Below, in pieces: positions 24,187 through 31,650 of a stretch of 64,000 nt of DNA. Each line of letters begins with the position of its first letter. Position 1 is the first letter of the stretch. Made by a program: the position numbers and the translations under genes. The notes under the pieces were generated by a model, which saw nothing but the letters and a program-made list of their open reading frames with translations, did not search any database and was not told the origin of the DNA. Source of the DNA: Bacillota bacterium (GTDB lineage Bacteria; Bacillota; Clostridia; TANB77; CAG-465); the NCBI GenBank assembly GCA_023410645.1, contig JAEYPQ010000030.1, positions 1-64,000 of the forward strand. Reading direction: 5' to 3'.

Positions 24187-26580
24187 ATGGTTGTATCATT
24201 AAATTGGTTAAAAGAATATGTGGATATAGATGAAAATTTAACTATTCAAGAGATTGTAGATAGACTTACAATGTCTGGCAGTAAAGTTGAAACTTTTGAA
24301 ACTTTTGGTATTAAAACAAAAGAAGTTGTTACTGGTATTGTGGAAAAAATTGAACCTCATGAAAGTAACGATAAACTTAAAGTTTTAACTATTGATATTA
24401 GATTTAGAAAGCTAACTGCAGTTGCAAAAATTCCAGATATAGAAGTTGGGGATATAATTCCAGTTGCACTTCCTGGTGCTAGAGTAATTAACAAAGAAGT
24501 AAATATTTCAGCAGTTGAGGGCGTAAAATCTGAGTGTATGGTTTGTCATATATTAGATCTTGGACTTGATGCTAAGAAAATGCCTTGGGTTAAACCTTCT
24601 GGACTTTTAGTATTTCCAAAAGATGTTAAAATTGGAGAAGATATTAACGATATATTAGGACTTGGAGACTATTTAATTGAATTTGAAATAACTCCAAATA
24701 GACCTGATTGTCTTTCAATTGAAGGTATTGCTAAGGAACTTGCTGTGACTTTTGGAAAGGATTGCAAAGAATTATGGCAATATAAAGAACCAGATTTTAT
24801 GTTTTCTGATAGTATTAATGGAATTTCAGTTTCTGTTGAGAGTGAAAATTGCAAAAGATATACAATGAATGTTGCAGAAAATATAAAAGTTGAAAATTCC
24901 CCATATGACTTACAAATAAAGTTGATTAAATGTGGTATAAGACCTATAAATAACATTGTTGATTTAACAAACTATGTTATGCTTGAAATAGGTCAACCTT
25001 TGCATGCATTTGATAAAGATAAAATAAATAGTGATAAGATTGTGGTAAGACAAGCAAAAGATGGAGAAACTTTAGAAACTCTTGATGGAATAAATAGAAT
25101 ATTAGATAAGTCTAGTCTTGCTATAACAAATGGAAAAAATCCTATTGCAATAGCTGGTATAATGGGCGGAGAGCTATCAGGTATAGATGAAAATACAAAA
25201 AGTGTAGTTCTTGAAGCTGCAAATTTTGTAAGAGGAAATATTCGTAATACTTCTAAAAAACAAGTACTTAGAACTGATGCATCTTCACGTTATGAAAAAG
25301 GATTACCATCTGAACTTACAATTCATGCTATGAGTCGAATTGTTGATTTAATCAATTCTACGAATTGTGGTATTATTGTAAATAACATAGTGGATATTTA
25401 TCCACAAAAACAAGTAAATAACACCATTGAAATCAATTATGATAAAATAAATAGTGTTATTGGAACAAATATATCTGTTGAAGATATAGATAAAATATTA
25501 GAAGATTTAGGAATTGAAATAAAAGATAATATAGCATTTATACCATATTTTAGAGAAGATTTAGAATTGGTAGAAGACTTAGCAGAAGAAGTGGCAAGAA
25601 TTTATGGATATGATAAACTTCCTTCAACACTTCCAAATACTAGTCTTACTTTTGGTGCTAAAACTAAAGAACAAAAAATAGAAGAAAAATTAAAAGAAAT
25701 TGCAAATGCAAGTGGGTATAATGAGATATACACGTATACTTTCTTTAGTAAAGAGACATTAGAAAGAATGTGTCTAAATAAAAAGTCTAGTCTATTTGAT
25801 TTAGTTAGAGTAAAGAATCCATTAAGTAAAGATTTTGAATATATGAGAACTACAACAATGCCATTAATGTTAGAGGCATTAGAGAGGAATTTTACTAGAA
25901 AAAATACTAATGTTAAATTATTTGAATTTGGTAAAATTTTCGAAGATGCAGAAAATGTGTTAAAGGATAAGCTTGTTACAGAAAATTATGCTTTAACATT
26001 TGGAATGTACGATGATTATTCTAATTTCTATGACATAAAAGAAGTGGTAGAAAAAGTGTTAAATTATTACAATATATTAGATAATAATTATATCATAGAA
26101 AGAATTGAAAACAAGGATGAATATCATCCTGGAATGAGCGCTAGAATTGTTATAGGGGAAGATATAATTGCTGAGTTTGGTAAATTATCTCCAATCGTTC
26201 AGAAAAATTATATTTTGCCTGAAAATACATATATGGCTAGCATATATTTTGATAAAATATTAAAATATGAAAATAAAGAATTAAAATTTGTTGAACTTCC
26301 AAAATATCCTGCAGTTGAAAGAGATTTAGCTTTTGTAATTTCTAAAGATGTGCTTTCTTTTGAAATTATAAAATTAATAAAAACTGTTGATACTGTTGAA
26401 AGTGTTGAACTTTTCGATGTATATGAAGGAAAACAAATTGAAGAAGGTAAAAAGAGTATGGCATATAGAATATTACTTCGATCTAATGAAAAAACTCTTG
26501 GTGATGAAGAAATAGTAAATACAATGAATAAAATTGTTGAATTATTAAAAAGTAAGTTTAATATAGAAATAAGATCATAA
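24187..26580 (+). CDS. pheT: Phenylalanyl-tRNA synthetase beta subunit
   Basis: Editing and tRNA-binding subunit partnering PheS. 797 residues, close to the family's ~800. The order is an N-terminal EMAP-type tRNA-binding domain (about 40-150, VTGIVEKIEPHESNDKL), B3/B4 editing (ITPNRPDCLS, PINNIVDLTNYVM, LDGINR), B5, and the C-terminal FDX-ACB anticodon-binding domain (PKYPAVERDLAFV). The gene begins 15 bp after pheS with AGGAG upstream. Confidence 0.98.
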   Translation: MVVSLNWLKEYVDIDENLTIQEIVDRLTMSGSKVETFETFGIKTKEVVTGIVEKIEPHESNDKLKVLTIDIRFRKLTAVAKIPDIEVGDIIPVALPGARVINKEVNISAVEGVKSECMVCHILDLGLDAKKMPWVKPSGLLVFPKDVKIGEDINDILGLGDYLIEFEITPNRPDCLSIEGIAKELAVTFGKDCKELWQYKEPDFMFSDSINGISVSVESENCKRYTMNVAENIKVENSPYDLQIKLIKCGIRPINNIVDLTNYVMLEIGQPLHAFDKDKINSDKIVVRQAKDGETLETLDGINRILDKSSLAITNGKNPIAIAGIMGGELSGIDENTKSVVLEAANFVRGNIRNTSKKQVLRTDASSRYEKGLPSELTIHAMSRIVDLINSTNCGIIVNNIVDIYPQKQVNNTIEINYDKINSVIGTNISVEDIDKILEDLGIEIKDNIAFIPYFREDLELVEDLAEEVARIYGYDKLPSTLPNTSLTFGAKTKEQKIEEKLKEIANASGYNEIYTYTFFSKETLERMCLNKKSSLFDLVRVKNPLSKDFEYMRTTTMPLMLEALERNFTRKNTNVKLFEFGKIFEDAENVLKDKLVTENYALTFGMYDDYSNFYDIKEVVEKVLNYYNILDNNYIIERIENKDEYHPGMSARIVIGEDIIAEFGKLSPIVQKNYILPENTYMASIYFDKILKYENKELKFVELPKYPAVERDLAFVISKDVLSFEIIKLIKTVDTVESVELFDVYEGKQIEEGKKSMAYRILLRSNEKTLGDEEIVNTMNKIVELLKSKFNIEIRS

Positions 26581-26617
26581 TTAAAAGAGCTAGTTAATTT
26601 TTAACTAGCTCTTTTAA
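26581..26617 (+). terminator. Terminator of pheST
   Basis: A perfect 17-bp stem (26581-26597 with 26601-26617) containing AAAAGAGCTAGTTAA, starting right after the pheT stop codon. Confidence 0.85.
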
Positions 26618-26669
26618 TTTAATATATAATTTATGTGTAAAAATAAAAAATATTTGTTTACATAAACTA

Positions 26670-26698
26670 TTTACAAAAAATAATTATTATGATATAAT
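26670..26698 (+). promoter_or_regulatory. Promoter of the SSB-like gene
   Basis: TTTACA (26670-26675), a 17-bp spacer and TATAAT (26693-26698). A ~70-nt leader follows with no clear structure. Confidence 0.65.
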
Positions 26699-26774
26699 AT
26701 TCGCATTAAAGTAATTTTTTTTGAAAGTCGAACATAAGAATGTATTATAAGTATCCAAAGGAGGAAAAAATTTA

Positions 26775-27428
26775 ATGGAACCTTTTAATGAAAATAATAT
26801 AATAAATTTGAGAGGAGTTGTATCATCTGAAGTAGAGTATAGTCATGAAGCATTTGACGAAAAATATTACAGATTTTTTGTTGACACTAAAAGACTTAGT
26901 GATTTAAGCGATACTTTACCAATAATAGTATCTGAAAAACTAATCAATATAGATGATATAAAAATTGGAGATGTCGTATTTGTAAATGGTCAAGTAAGAT
27001 CTCATAATCAACCAGTTGAAGATAAAAGAAGCAAATTAATCCTTTCAATTTTTACAAAAGAAATTAGAAAAGAAAGTATAGAAGAAGACACTTCTTTAAA
27101 TGAAGTTATTTTTCAAGGATTTATATGCAAAGAGCCTATTTATAGAAAAACACCACTTGGAAGAGAAATAGCTGATGTATTAATAGCTGTAAATAGAGCA
27201 TATAAAAAATCTGATTATATTCCTTGTATTTTATGGGGAAGAAATGCTAAGTTTTGTGAGTCTTTACCAATAGGAAGCAAAGTTAGTATAACAGGAAGAA
27301 TGCAATCAAGAAAATATAGTAAAAAATTAAATGATGAAAATGTAAGAGAAATGACTGCATATGAAGTTTCTGCAAGTATGTTCACACTTTTAAAAGATGA
27401 TGAAAAAGAAGAGATGGCACAAATATAA
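26775..27428 (+). CDS. Double OB-fold single-stranded DNA-binding-like protein
   Basis: A 217-residue protein with two SSB-like OB folds. The first is about residues 8-95 (LRGVVSSEVEYSHEAF, YYRFFVDTKRLSD). The second is about 107-205 (VIFQGFICKEPIYRKTPLG, ADVLIAVNRAYKKSDYIPC, LWGRNA, GSKVSITGRMQSRKY). This two-fold arrangement is the common Clostridia SSB-like paralogue rather than canonical Ssb, and no acidic DDDIPF-type tail is present. AGGAGG precedes the ATG. Single-gene unit upstream of the T4SS-like locus; a link to DNA handling there is possible but unsupported. Confidence 0.82.
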   Translation: MEPFNENNIINLRGVVSSEVEYSHEAFDEKYYRFFVDTKRLSDLSDTLPIIVSEKLINIDDIKIGDVVFVNGQVRSHNQPVEDKRSKLILSIFTKEIRKESIEEDTSLNEVIFQGFICKEPIYRKTPLGREIADVLIAVNRAYKKSDYIPCILWGRNAKFCESLPIGSKVSITGRMQSRKYSKKLNDENVREMTAYEVSASMFTLLKDDEKEEMAQI

Positions 27429-27451
27429 TTTATATATAAAATATGTATTAG

Positions 27452-27482
27452 AGTAAATAACTAAATGTTATTTACTTTTTTT
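27452..27482. terminator. Terminator between the SSB-like and M23 genes
   Basis: Stem AGTAAATAAC/GTTATTTACT (27452-27461 with 27467-27476) followed by a T run. It overlaps the stop codon of the convergent M23 gene. Confidence 0.75.
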
Positions 27483-27979
27483 GTATATTTAAACTTTGAA
27501 GGATCAATAGTGTTACCTTTGACATCAAATAAAGAAAAATGCAAATGTGGGCCTGTTGTCCACCCATTTTGCAATCCACTGGATAAAACTTTTGGACCAA
27601 CATATCCAATTGTCTGACCTTGAATAATTTTTTCACCAACTTTTACAATTATTTTCTCAGACATATGACCATACATTGATTTGGTACCATCAAAATGCAA
27701 AATAGTAACACATATTCCATAGCCACTTGTAAAACCACAAAAAGTTATAGTACCAGATTTGGTTGCGTAGATTTTTGAATTTTCAGGTGCTGGAAAATCA
27801 ATGCCATTATGAAAATTTTGTTTATTAAATAGCATTCTATAACCATAGTATGATGAAATATGTATTATATCTGTTGGATAAATATAGTTTTCTGAATCAA
27901 TATTTGAATTTAAACTTGAAAATATAAAAGAAATTAAAATGGAAGAAAAAACTAAAATAGAATAAAATTTTTTATACAT
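27461..27979 (-). CDS. Secreted or membrane-anchored M23 peptidase
   Basis: A 172-residue lysostaphin-type metallopeptidase predicted to cleave peptidoglycan cross-bridges. The N-terminal ~22 residues form a signal peptide or anchor (MYKKFYSILVFSSILISF). The M23 domain shows the zinc motif HNGIDFPAP, YGHMSE and GPHLHF, with a short insertion (about residues 137-146) before the last motif. The ATG at 27979 with GGTGAT upstream is preferred to a 23-residue longer start. It is transcribed divergently from the first pilin gene of the T4SS-like locus. It may assist wall remodelling for that machine, but it could equally be a general hydrolase. Confidence 0.88.
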   Translation of the reverse strand: MYKKFYSILVFSSILISFIFSSLNSNIDSENYIYPTDIIHISSYYGYRMLFNKQNFHNGIDFPAPENSKIYATKSGTITFCGFTSGYGICVTILHFDGTKSMYGHMSEKIIVKVGEKIIQGQTIGYVGPKVLSSGLQNGWTTGPHLHFSLFDVKGNTIDPSKFKYTKKVNNI

Positions 27980-27995
27980 TACATCACCGATTGAT

Positions 27996-28024
27996 ATTTT
28001 AACATTTAAATTTGAAGTTGTAAA
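27996..28024 (-). promoter_or_regulatory. Promoter of the M23 gene
   Basis: Minus strand TTTACA (28019-28024), a 17-bp spacer and TAAAAT (27996-28001). Confidence 0.6.
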
Positions 28025-28055
28025 TAAAAAAATAAAAAAATAAAACAATTTTCTA

Positions 28056-28083
28056 TTGCTTTTTTTCTTATTATTGATATAAT
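28056..28083 (+). promoter_or_regulatory. Promoter of the first pilin gene
   Basis: TTGCTT (28056-28061), a 16-bp spacer and TATAAT (28078-28083), divergent from the M23 promoter. Confidence 0.6.
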
Positions 28084-28113
28084 TTAATAAGCAACTATCT
28101 CGAGGAGGAATTT

Positions 28114-28533
28114 ATGAAAAACACTAGGAATAAAAAAATAGTATTTGAAATCTTATCTATAGTATTAATTTGTATCTTGTTTACTAGTTCGATTTTTGGA
28201 TTAACACCATCAGAGCCTGGTAAAGGAAATGAGCTAACACCAATAACAGATTTAGCAGGATCAATTTGGGCAACTTTTGCAACTGTTGTTCAAGTAGCTG
28301 CAATTGTAGCAGTAGTACTTGCTGGAGTAAGATATATGTTTGCATCAGCAGATGCAAAAGCAGATATAAAAAAGCAAACTATAACATTGGTTATTGGTGC
28401 AGTGTTAGTATTTGCTGCAGTACCACTTACCAAGTTGATTGTCGGTGCTGCAAAAGACATTTTAGACTCTAATAGTGGTTCTGCACCAAATATAGAAGTA
28501 GATCCACGTAATCCAAATCAAATGTCACAATAG
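28114..28533 (+). CDS. VirB2-like pilin, copy 1
   Basis: A 139-residue candidate pilin or channel subunit. A hydrophobic signal/anchor (about residues 11-29) precedes two membrane helices (about 55-75 and 86-108). A positively charged cytoplasmic loop joins them: GVRYMFASADAKADIKKQ. This helix-loop-helix with GxRYMFA is the VirB2/TrbC-like pattern of Gram-positive T4SS. The tail is polar and proline/asparagine-rich. GAGGAGG lies 5 nt upstream of the ATG. The central ~92 bp are about 91% identical to copy 2, counted by eye. Followed by ~155 bp of AT-rich spacer with no clear terminator. Confidence 0.8.
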   Translation: MKNTRNKKIVFEILSIVLICILFTSSIFGLTPSEPGKGNELTPITDLAGSIWATFATVVQVAAIVAVVLAGVRYMFASADAKADIKKQTITLVIGAVLVFAAVPLTKLIVGAAKDILDSNSGSAPNIEVDPRNPNQMSQ

Positions 28534-28628
28534 ATGTGTTATTATGTAGATTATTGCTCTGAATTTAGCTAATTTAGCTGAAAAATTAAAAAAATATATA
28601 AAATTTATATAAAAATTTGAGTAAACTA

Positions 28629-28656
28629 TTGATTTTTGCTAAAAAATGGGTATAAT
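28629..28656 (+). promoter_or_regulatory. Promoter of the second pilin gene
   Basis: TTGATT (28629-28634), a 16-bp spacer ending in GGG and TATAAT (28651-28656). Confidence 0.6.
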
Positions 28657-28690
28657 TAAATTAGGGATATAAAACTTAAGGAGGAATTTT

Positions 28691-29053
28691 ATGAAAAAGT
28701 CAAAGAAAATATTATTAAGAGTATTACCTGTATTAATGGTTATGTTTGTACTTATTGCTAGCCCTATTTTTGGAATAGATGTTAAGGATCCAGATTCTCT
28801 AGGTGGTAAAGGATCAACTGATATTTCAAATGTTGCAGGTAACATTTGGCAAACAATTAGTACAGTAGTTCAAGTAGTTGCAATTGCAGCAGTAGTACTT
28901 GCCGGTGTAAGATATATGTTTGCATCAGCAGACGCAAAAGCAGATATTAAGAAACAAACAGTTATTTTAATAGTTGGAGCAGTGCTTGTATTTGCGGCAG
29001 TACCTTTAATGAAATTGATTGCTTCTGTATCAGATCAGATAATAAATCAATAA
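28691..29053 (+). CDS. VirB2-like pilin, copy 2
   Basis: A 120-residue paralogue of copy 1 without the polar C-terminal tail. It has the same layout: signal/anchor (about 8-27), helix 1, the conserved GVRYMFASADAKADIKKQ loop, helix 2. The two proteins are nearly identical over the two-helix core and differ at both ends. The gene has its own promoter and an AAGGAGG ribosome site, and an intrinsic terminator follows. Strong separate expression fits a structural subunit needed in many copies. Confidence 0.8.
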   Translation: MKKSKKILLRVLPVLMVMFVLIASPIFGIDVKDPDSLGGKGSTDISNVAGNIWQTISTVVQVVAIAAVVLAGVRYMFASADAKADIKKQTVILIVGAVLVFAAVPLMKLIASVSDQIINQ

Positions 29054-29091
29054 ATTATATTGGTGTTACTTAATTATTATAGATTATAATT

Positions 29092-29132
29092 AAAAAAGAT
29101 ATTTTAAGTTTTAACTTATTATATCTTTTTTT
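29092..29132 (+). terminator. Terminator after pilin copy 2
   Basis: AAAAAAGATAT (29092-29102) pairs with ATATCTTTTTTT (29121-29132), with an inner TAAGTT/AACTTA stem. It may be partial, since the next gene has no obvious promoter of its own. Confidence 0.7.
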
Positions 29133-29151
29133 ATAGAAAGAAGTTGATAAG

Positions 29152-29826
29152 ATGAAAGAAAAAATTATTGCTTTTGTATGCATATTTATGTTGTTATTTA
29201 CAATTGGTACAAATGTACAAGCAGCAAATGCACAGACTACTGAAGGCACTCAAAAAAACTTTCTTGATGACATTTTTGGGCAGGGAAGCACTTGGTTTAA
29301 TTCTGCAAAGGGTACAGAAAGTGAGAATAGTTTTGGAAATGCCATTAAAGATTATATTAATAATGGTGGTATAATGCAAGCCGTGCTTGCAGTTGGAAAT
29401 CTCGTATTTGCTATTGTTACAGTTACATTAGGTGCAAAGTATATTTTTTCAGGTATAGAAGGTAAATCTATAATAAAAGAAACTTTGCCAACTTTTGTTG
29501 TTGGTGTAATTTTCTTTTATTTAGCTAGTAATTTAGTATTTTTCTTTACAAATGATGCAGGAACTGGTGTATTAAATATTTTATTTGGTGGGACACCAAA
29601 TTTCACCACAATATCAGGTAGTATTTGGTCTACAATTTCAATTGTAATAAATACGGTGTCTATTGCAGGCATTGTGTTTATAGGACTTAGATACATGTTT
29701 GCTGGTCCTGATTCAAAAGCAGATATTAAAAAAAGCCTTCTACCAGTTACGCTTGGAATTATATTCGTTTATTGTGCATTTCAGGTATTAAATTTTATAG
29801 TACAAGTTGGAAATGCAGCTATATAA
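29152..29826 (+). CDS. Tandem double VirB2-like pilin protein
   Basis: A 224-residue protein that fuses two pilin-like units behind one signal peptide (about residues 1-25, cleavage plausible after VQAANA). Unit 1 is about 70-135, with the loop GAKYIFSGIEGKSIIKE. Unit 2 is about 152-222, with the loop GLRYMFAGPDSKADIKK. Both repeat the helix, G-x-x-Y-x-F-x-G loop, helix arrangement of the single pilins next door; unit 2 is closer to them. A linker with FFTNDAGTG joins the units. A strong terminator follows, so this gene belongs to the pilin block. It could be a capping, base or stoichiometry-setting subunit; that is inference. Confidence 0.78.
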   Translation: MKEKIIAFVCIFMLLFTIGTNVQAANAQTTEGTQKNFLDDIFGQGSTWFNSAKGTESENSFGNAIKDYINNGGIMQAVLAVGNLVFAIVTVTLGAKYIFSGIEGKSIIKETLPTFVVGVIFFYLASNLVFFFTNDAGTGVLNILFGGTPNFTTISGSIWSTISIVINTVSIAGIVFIGLRYMFAGPDSKADIKKSLLPVTLGIIFVYCAFQVLNFIVQVGNAAI

Positions 29827-29829
29827 TTA

Positions 29830-29876
29830 ATAAATTGTTACATAAAAATTACATTTATGTAACAATTTATTTTTTT
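29830..29876 (+). terminator. Terminator ending the pilin block
   Basis: A 16-bp stem (29831-29846 with 29854-29869, TTGTTACATAAA core) followed by seven T residues. Confidence 0.85.
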
Positions 29877-29898
29877 GTTTATTTTTGCTTGAAAATTG

Positions 29899-29927
29899 TT
29901 GATAAATTAGCGTATTTATGATAAAAT
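29899..29927 (+). promoter_or_regulatory. Promoter of the T4SS core operon
   Basis: TTGATA (29899-29904), a 17-bp spacer and TAAAAT (29922-29927), ~50 bp before the PrgI-like gene. Confidence 0.6.
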
Positions 29928-29976
29928 TTCTTAAAGTATGAATTATCATTACTAAAGAAGAGGGGGATATATTAAA

Positions 29977-30321
29977 ATGGGGAGAACTTATACGGTACCA
30001 AGAAGTGTAAAAGGTGAATCTAGATTATTATATATATTTTCAATAAGATCTTTTGTTTCTACTGTTGTATTTGGATTTGTGGGCTTTTTGATAGGAAGTT
30101 TGCTTTCACTTGTTGGAGCTAGTGGTTTAATTAAAGTTATAATGACTGCTGTCTTTGGAATAATTGGATATGGAATGGCAACACTAGTAATTCCGGATAC
30201 ACCTATTGTTGGAAACTTAAGAAAAGCTGGTGGAGAGCAGGTCGGTGAAATTTTACTTAGAATTATAACTTTTAAAAGAAGAAAGAAAATATATATTTAT
30301 AGATATGGGGGAGATAAATAA
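29977..30321 (+). CDS. PrgI/VirB3-like inner membrane protein
   Basis: A 114-residue protein with the PrgI-family opening (RTYTVPRSVKGE), two adjacent membrane helices (about residues 28-47 and 52-74) and a basic cytosolic tail (TFKRRKKIYIYRY). PrgI-like proteins sit next to VirB4 in Gram-positive T4SS and play the VirB3 part. GAGGGGG lies ~11 nt before the ATG. The stop codon overlaps the ATG of the next gene by one base (TAATG), so they are coupled. First gene of the core operon. Confidence 0.8.
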   Translation: MGRTYTVPRSVKGESRLLYIFSIRSFVSTVVFGFVGFLIGSLLSLVGASGLIKVIMTAVFGIIGYGMATLVIPDTPIVGNLRKAGGEQVGEILLRIITFKRRKKIYIYRYGGDK

Positions 30322-31637
30322 TGGATACAGTTACAATTATTGGTATTGTTTTAATTTTAGGATTTGGAATAGCTTTTACAATAGCTATGATTATTCAAGG
30401 TAATAAAGCAAAGAAAAATGTTTCCAAGACTTCAAGTGATAAAACTTCAACACAAAAAGATTATAAGACAAATAAAAGTGGGGAAATACCTAAAAAAGAT
30501 ATATTAAATTTTATGGAGTTTGATAGAATTGTAGATGATATGATTTTACAAGAAAAAGAAAGCAAATATACTATGGTTGTTCAATGTAAGGGAATAAATT
30601 ATGATCTTATGTCAGAAATCGAACAATTATCCGTTGAAGAAGGTTTTATAACTTTTTTAAATACTTTAAAATTTCCTGTACAATTATATGTACAAGCAAG
30701 AGCAATTGATCTTAAAAAGAGTATGGAAATATATAAAGAAAATGTAGATGGTATTTCAAATCAATTTAATGATGCTGAAAATAGATTGAAAAATGTTGCT
30801 AGTAATCTAAATTCTACAAATGCTCAATTAAATGAAGCTAAAATGGAAAGAGAAAAATATTTGAATATGCTTGAATATGCTAATGACATTAAAAGATATA
30901 TGGAAGTTTTAAGCCTAAATAAACATGTATTGCAGAGAAAATTCTATGTTGTAATCTCTTATCATAAATCTGAAGTTACTGCTACATCAGAATTTACTAA
31001 AGAAGAATTACATGAGATATGTCATAGAGAATTATACACAAGAGCACAAACAATTATAAGTGCACTTTCTGCTTGTTCAGTATCTTCTAGAGTATTATCT
31101 TCAAACGAACTTGCAGAGTTATTATATATTTCATATAATAGGGATGATGAAAAATTAATTGATATAAAGACTGCATTGGATTCTGGTTTTTATAGATTGT
31201 ATTCCACATCTGAAGATGTATATGATAAAAAACAAAACCTAATGCAAAGAGAAATTGAAGAAGAGGCTAAAAGAAGAGTTACAGATGCAATAAAAGAAGC
31301 TTTAGATGCTGAAAAAATAAAAACTCCAGATGAATTAACTGAGGAATTTGAAGAAAGAGCTGATAGAGAAGCAATTACTATAGTAAGAGATTCAGATATA
31401 GATGATGAATCTAAAGATAAACTTATAAATATAATTGCAGAAAATCATGTAGCAAAAGCAAATGTAAGAAAAGATATTAAAAAGGCTGGTTTAGATAATG
31501 AGCAAATTGATAATAAAGTAAATGCTGAAGATAATGATGAGCAAGCTGAATCAAAAGAAGAAAATAATAATATAGATAATCAAAGTGAATTAAAAAATGA
31601 TAAAATCATAAATAATGAAAATGATTCTATTATTTAG
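30321..31637 (+). CDS. TraC-like domain protein with N-terminal membrane anchor
   Basis: A 438-residue protein with one N-terminal membrane helix (about 5-27), a Lys/Ser/Thr-rich linker and then a conserved cytosolic domain (about 62-270). Motifs FDRIVDDMILQEKESKYTMV, FITFLNTLKFPVQLYVQAR and KFYVVISYH match the N-terminal portion that often precedes or accompanies VirB4/TraC ATPases. A charged coiled tail (about 300-438) ends in Asn/Asp/Glu-rich sequence. No Walker motifs. It starts within the stop of the PrgI-like gene and is followed by virB4 after 13 bp, so it is probably a dedicated partner of that ATPase. Confidence 0.75.
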   Translation: MDTVTIIGIVLILGFGIAFTIAMIIQGNKAKKNVSKTSSDKTSTQKDYKTNKSGEIPKKDILNFMEFDRIVDDMILQEKESKYTMVVQCKGINYDLMSEIEQLSVEEGFITFLNTLKFPVQLYVQARAIDLKKSMEIYKENVDGISNQFNDAENRLKNVASNLNSTNAQLNEAKMEREKYLNMLEYANDIKRYMEVLSLNKHVLQRKFYVVISYHKSEVTATSEFTKEELHEICHRELYTRAQTIISALSACSVSSRVLSSNELAELLYISYNRDDEKLIDIKTALDSGFYRLYSTSEDVYDKKQNLMQREIEEEAKRRVTDAIKEALDAEKIKTPDELTEEFEERADREAITIVRDSDIDDESKDKLINIIAENHVAKANVRKDIKKAGLDNEQIDNKVNAEDNDEQAESKEENNNIDNQSELKNDKIINNENDSII

Positions 31638-31650
31638 GAGGTAAAATACA

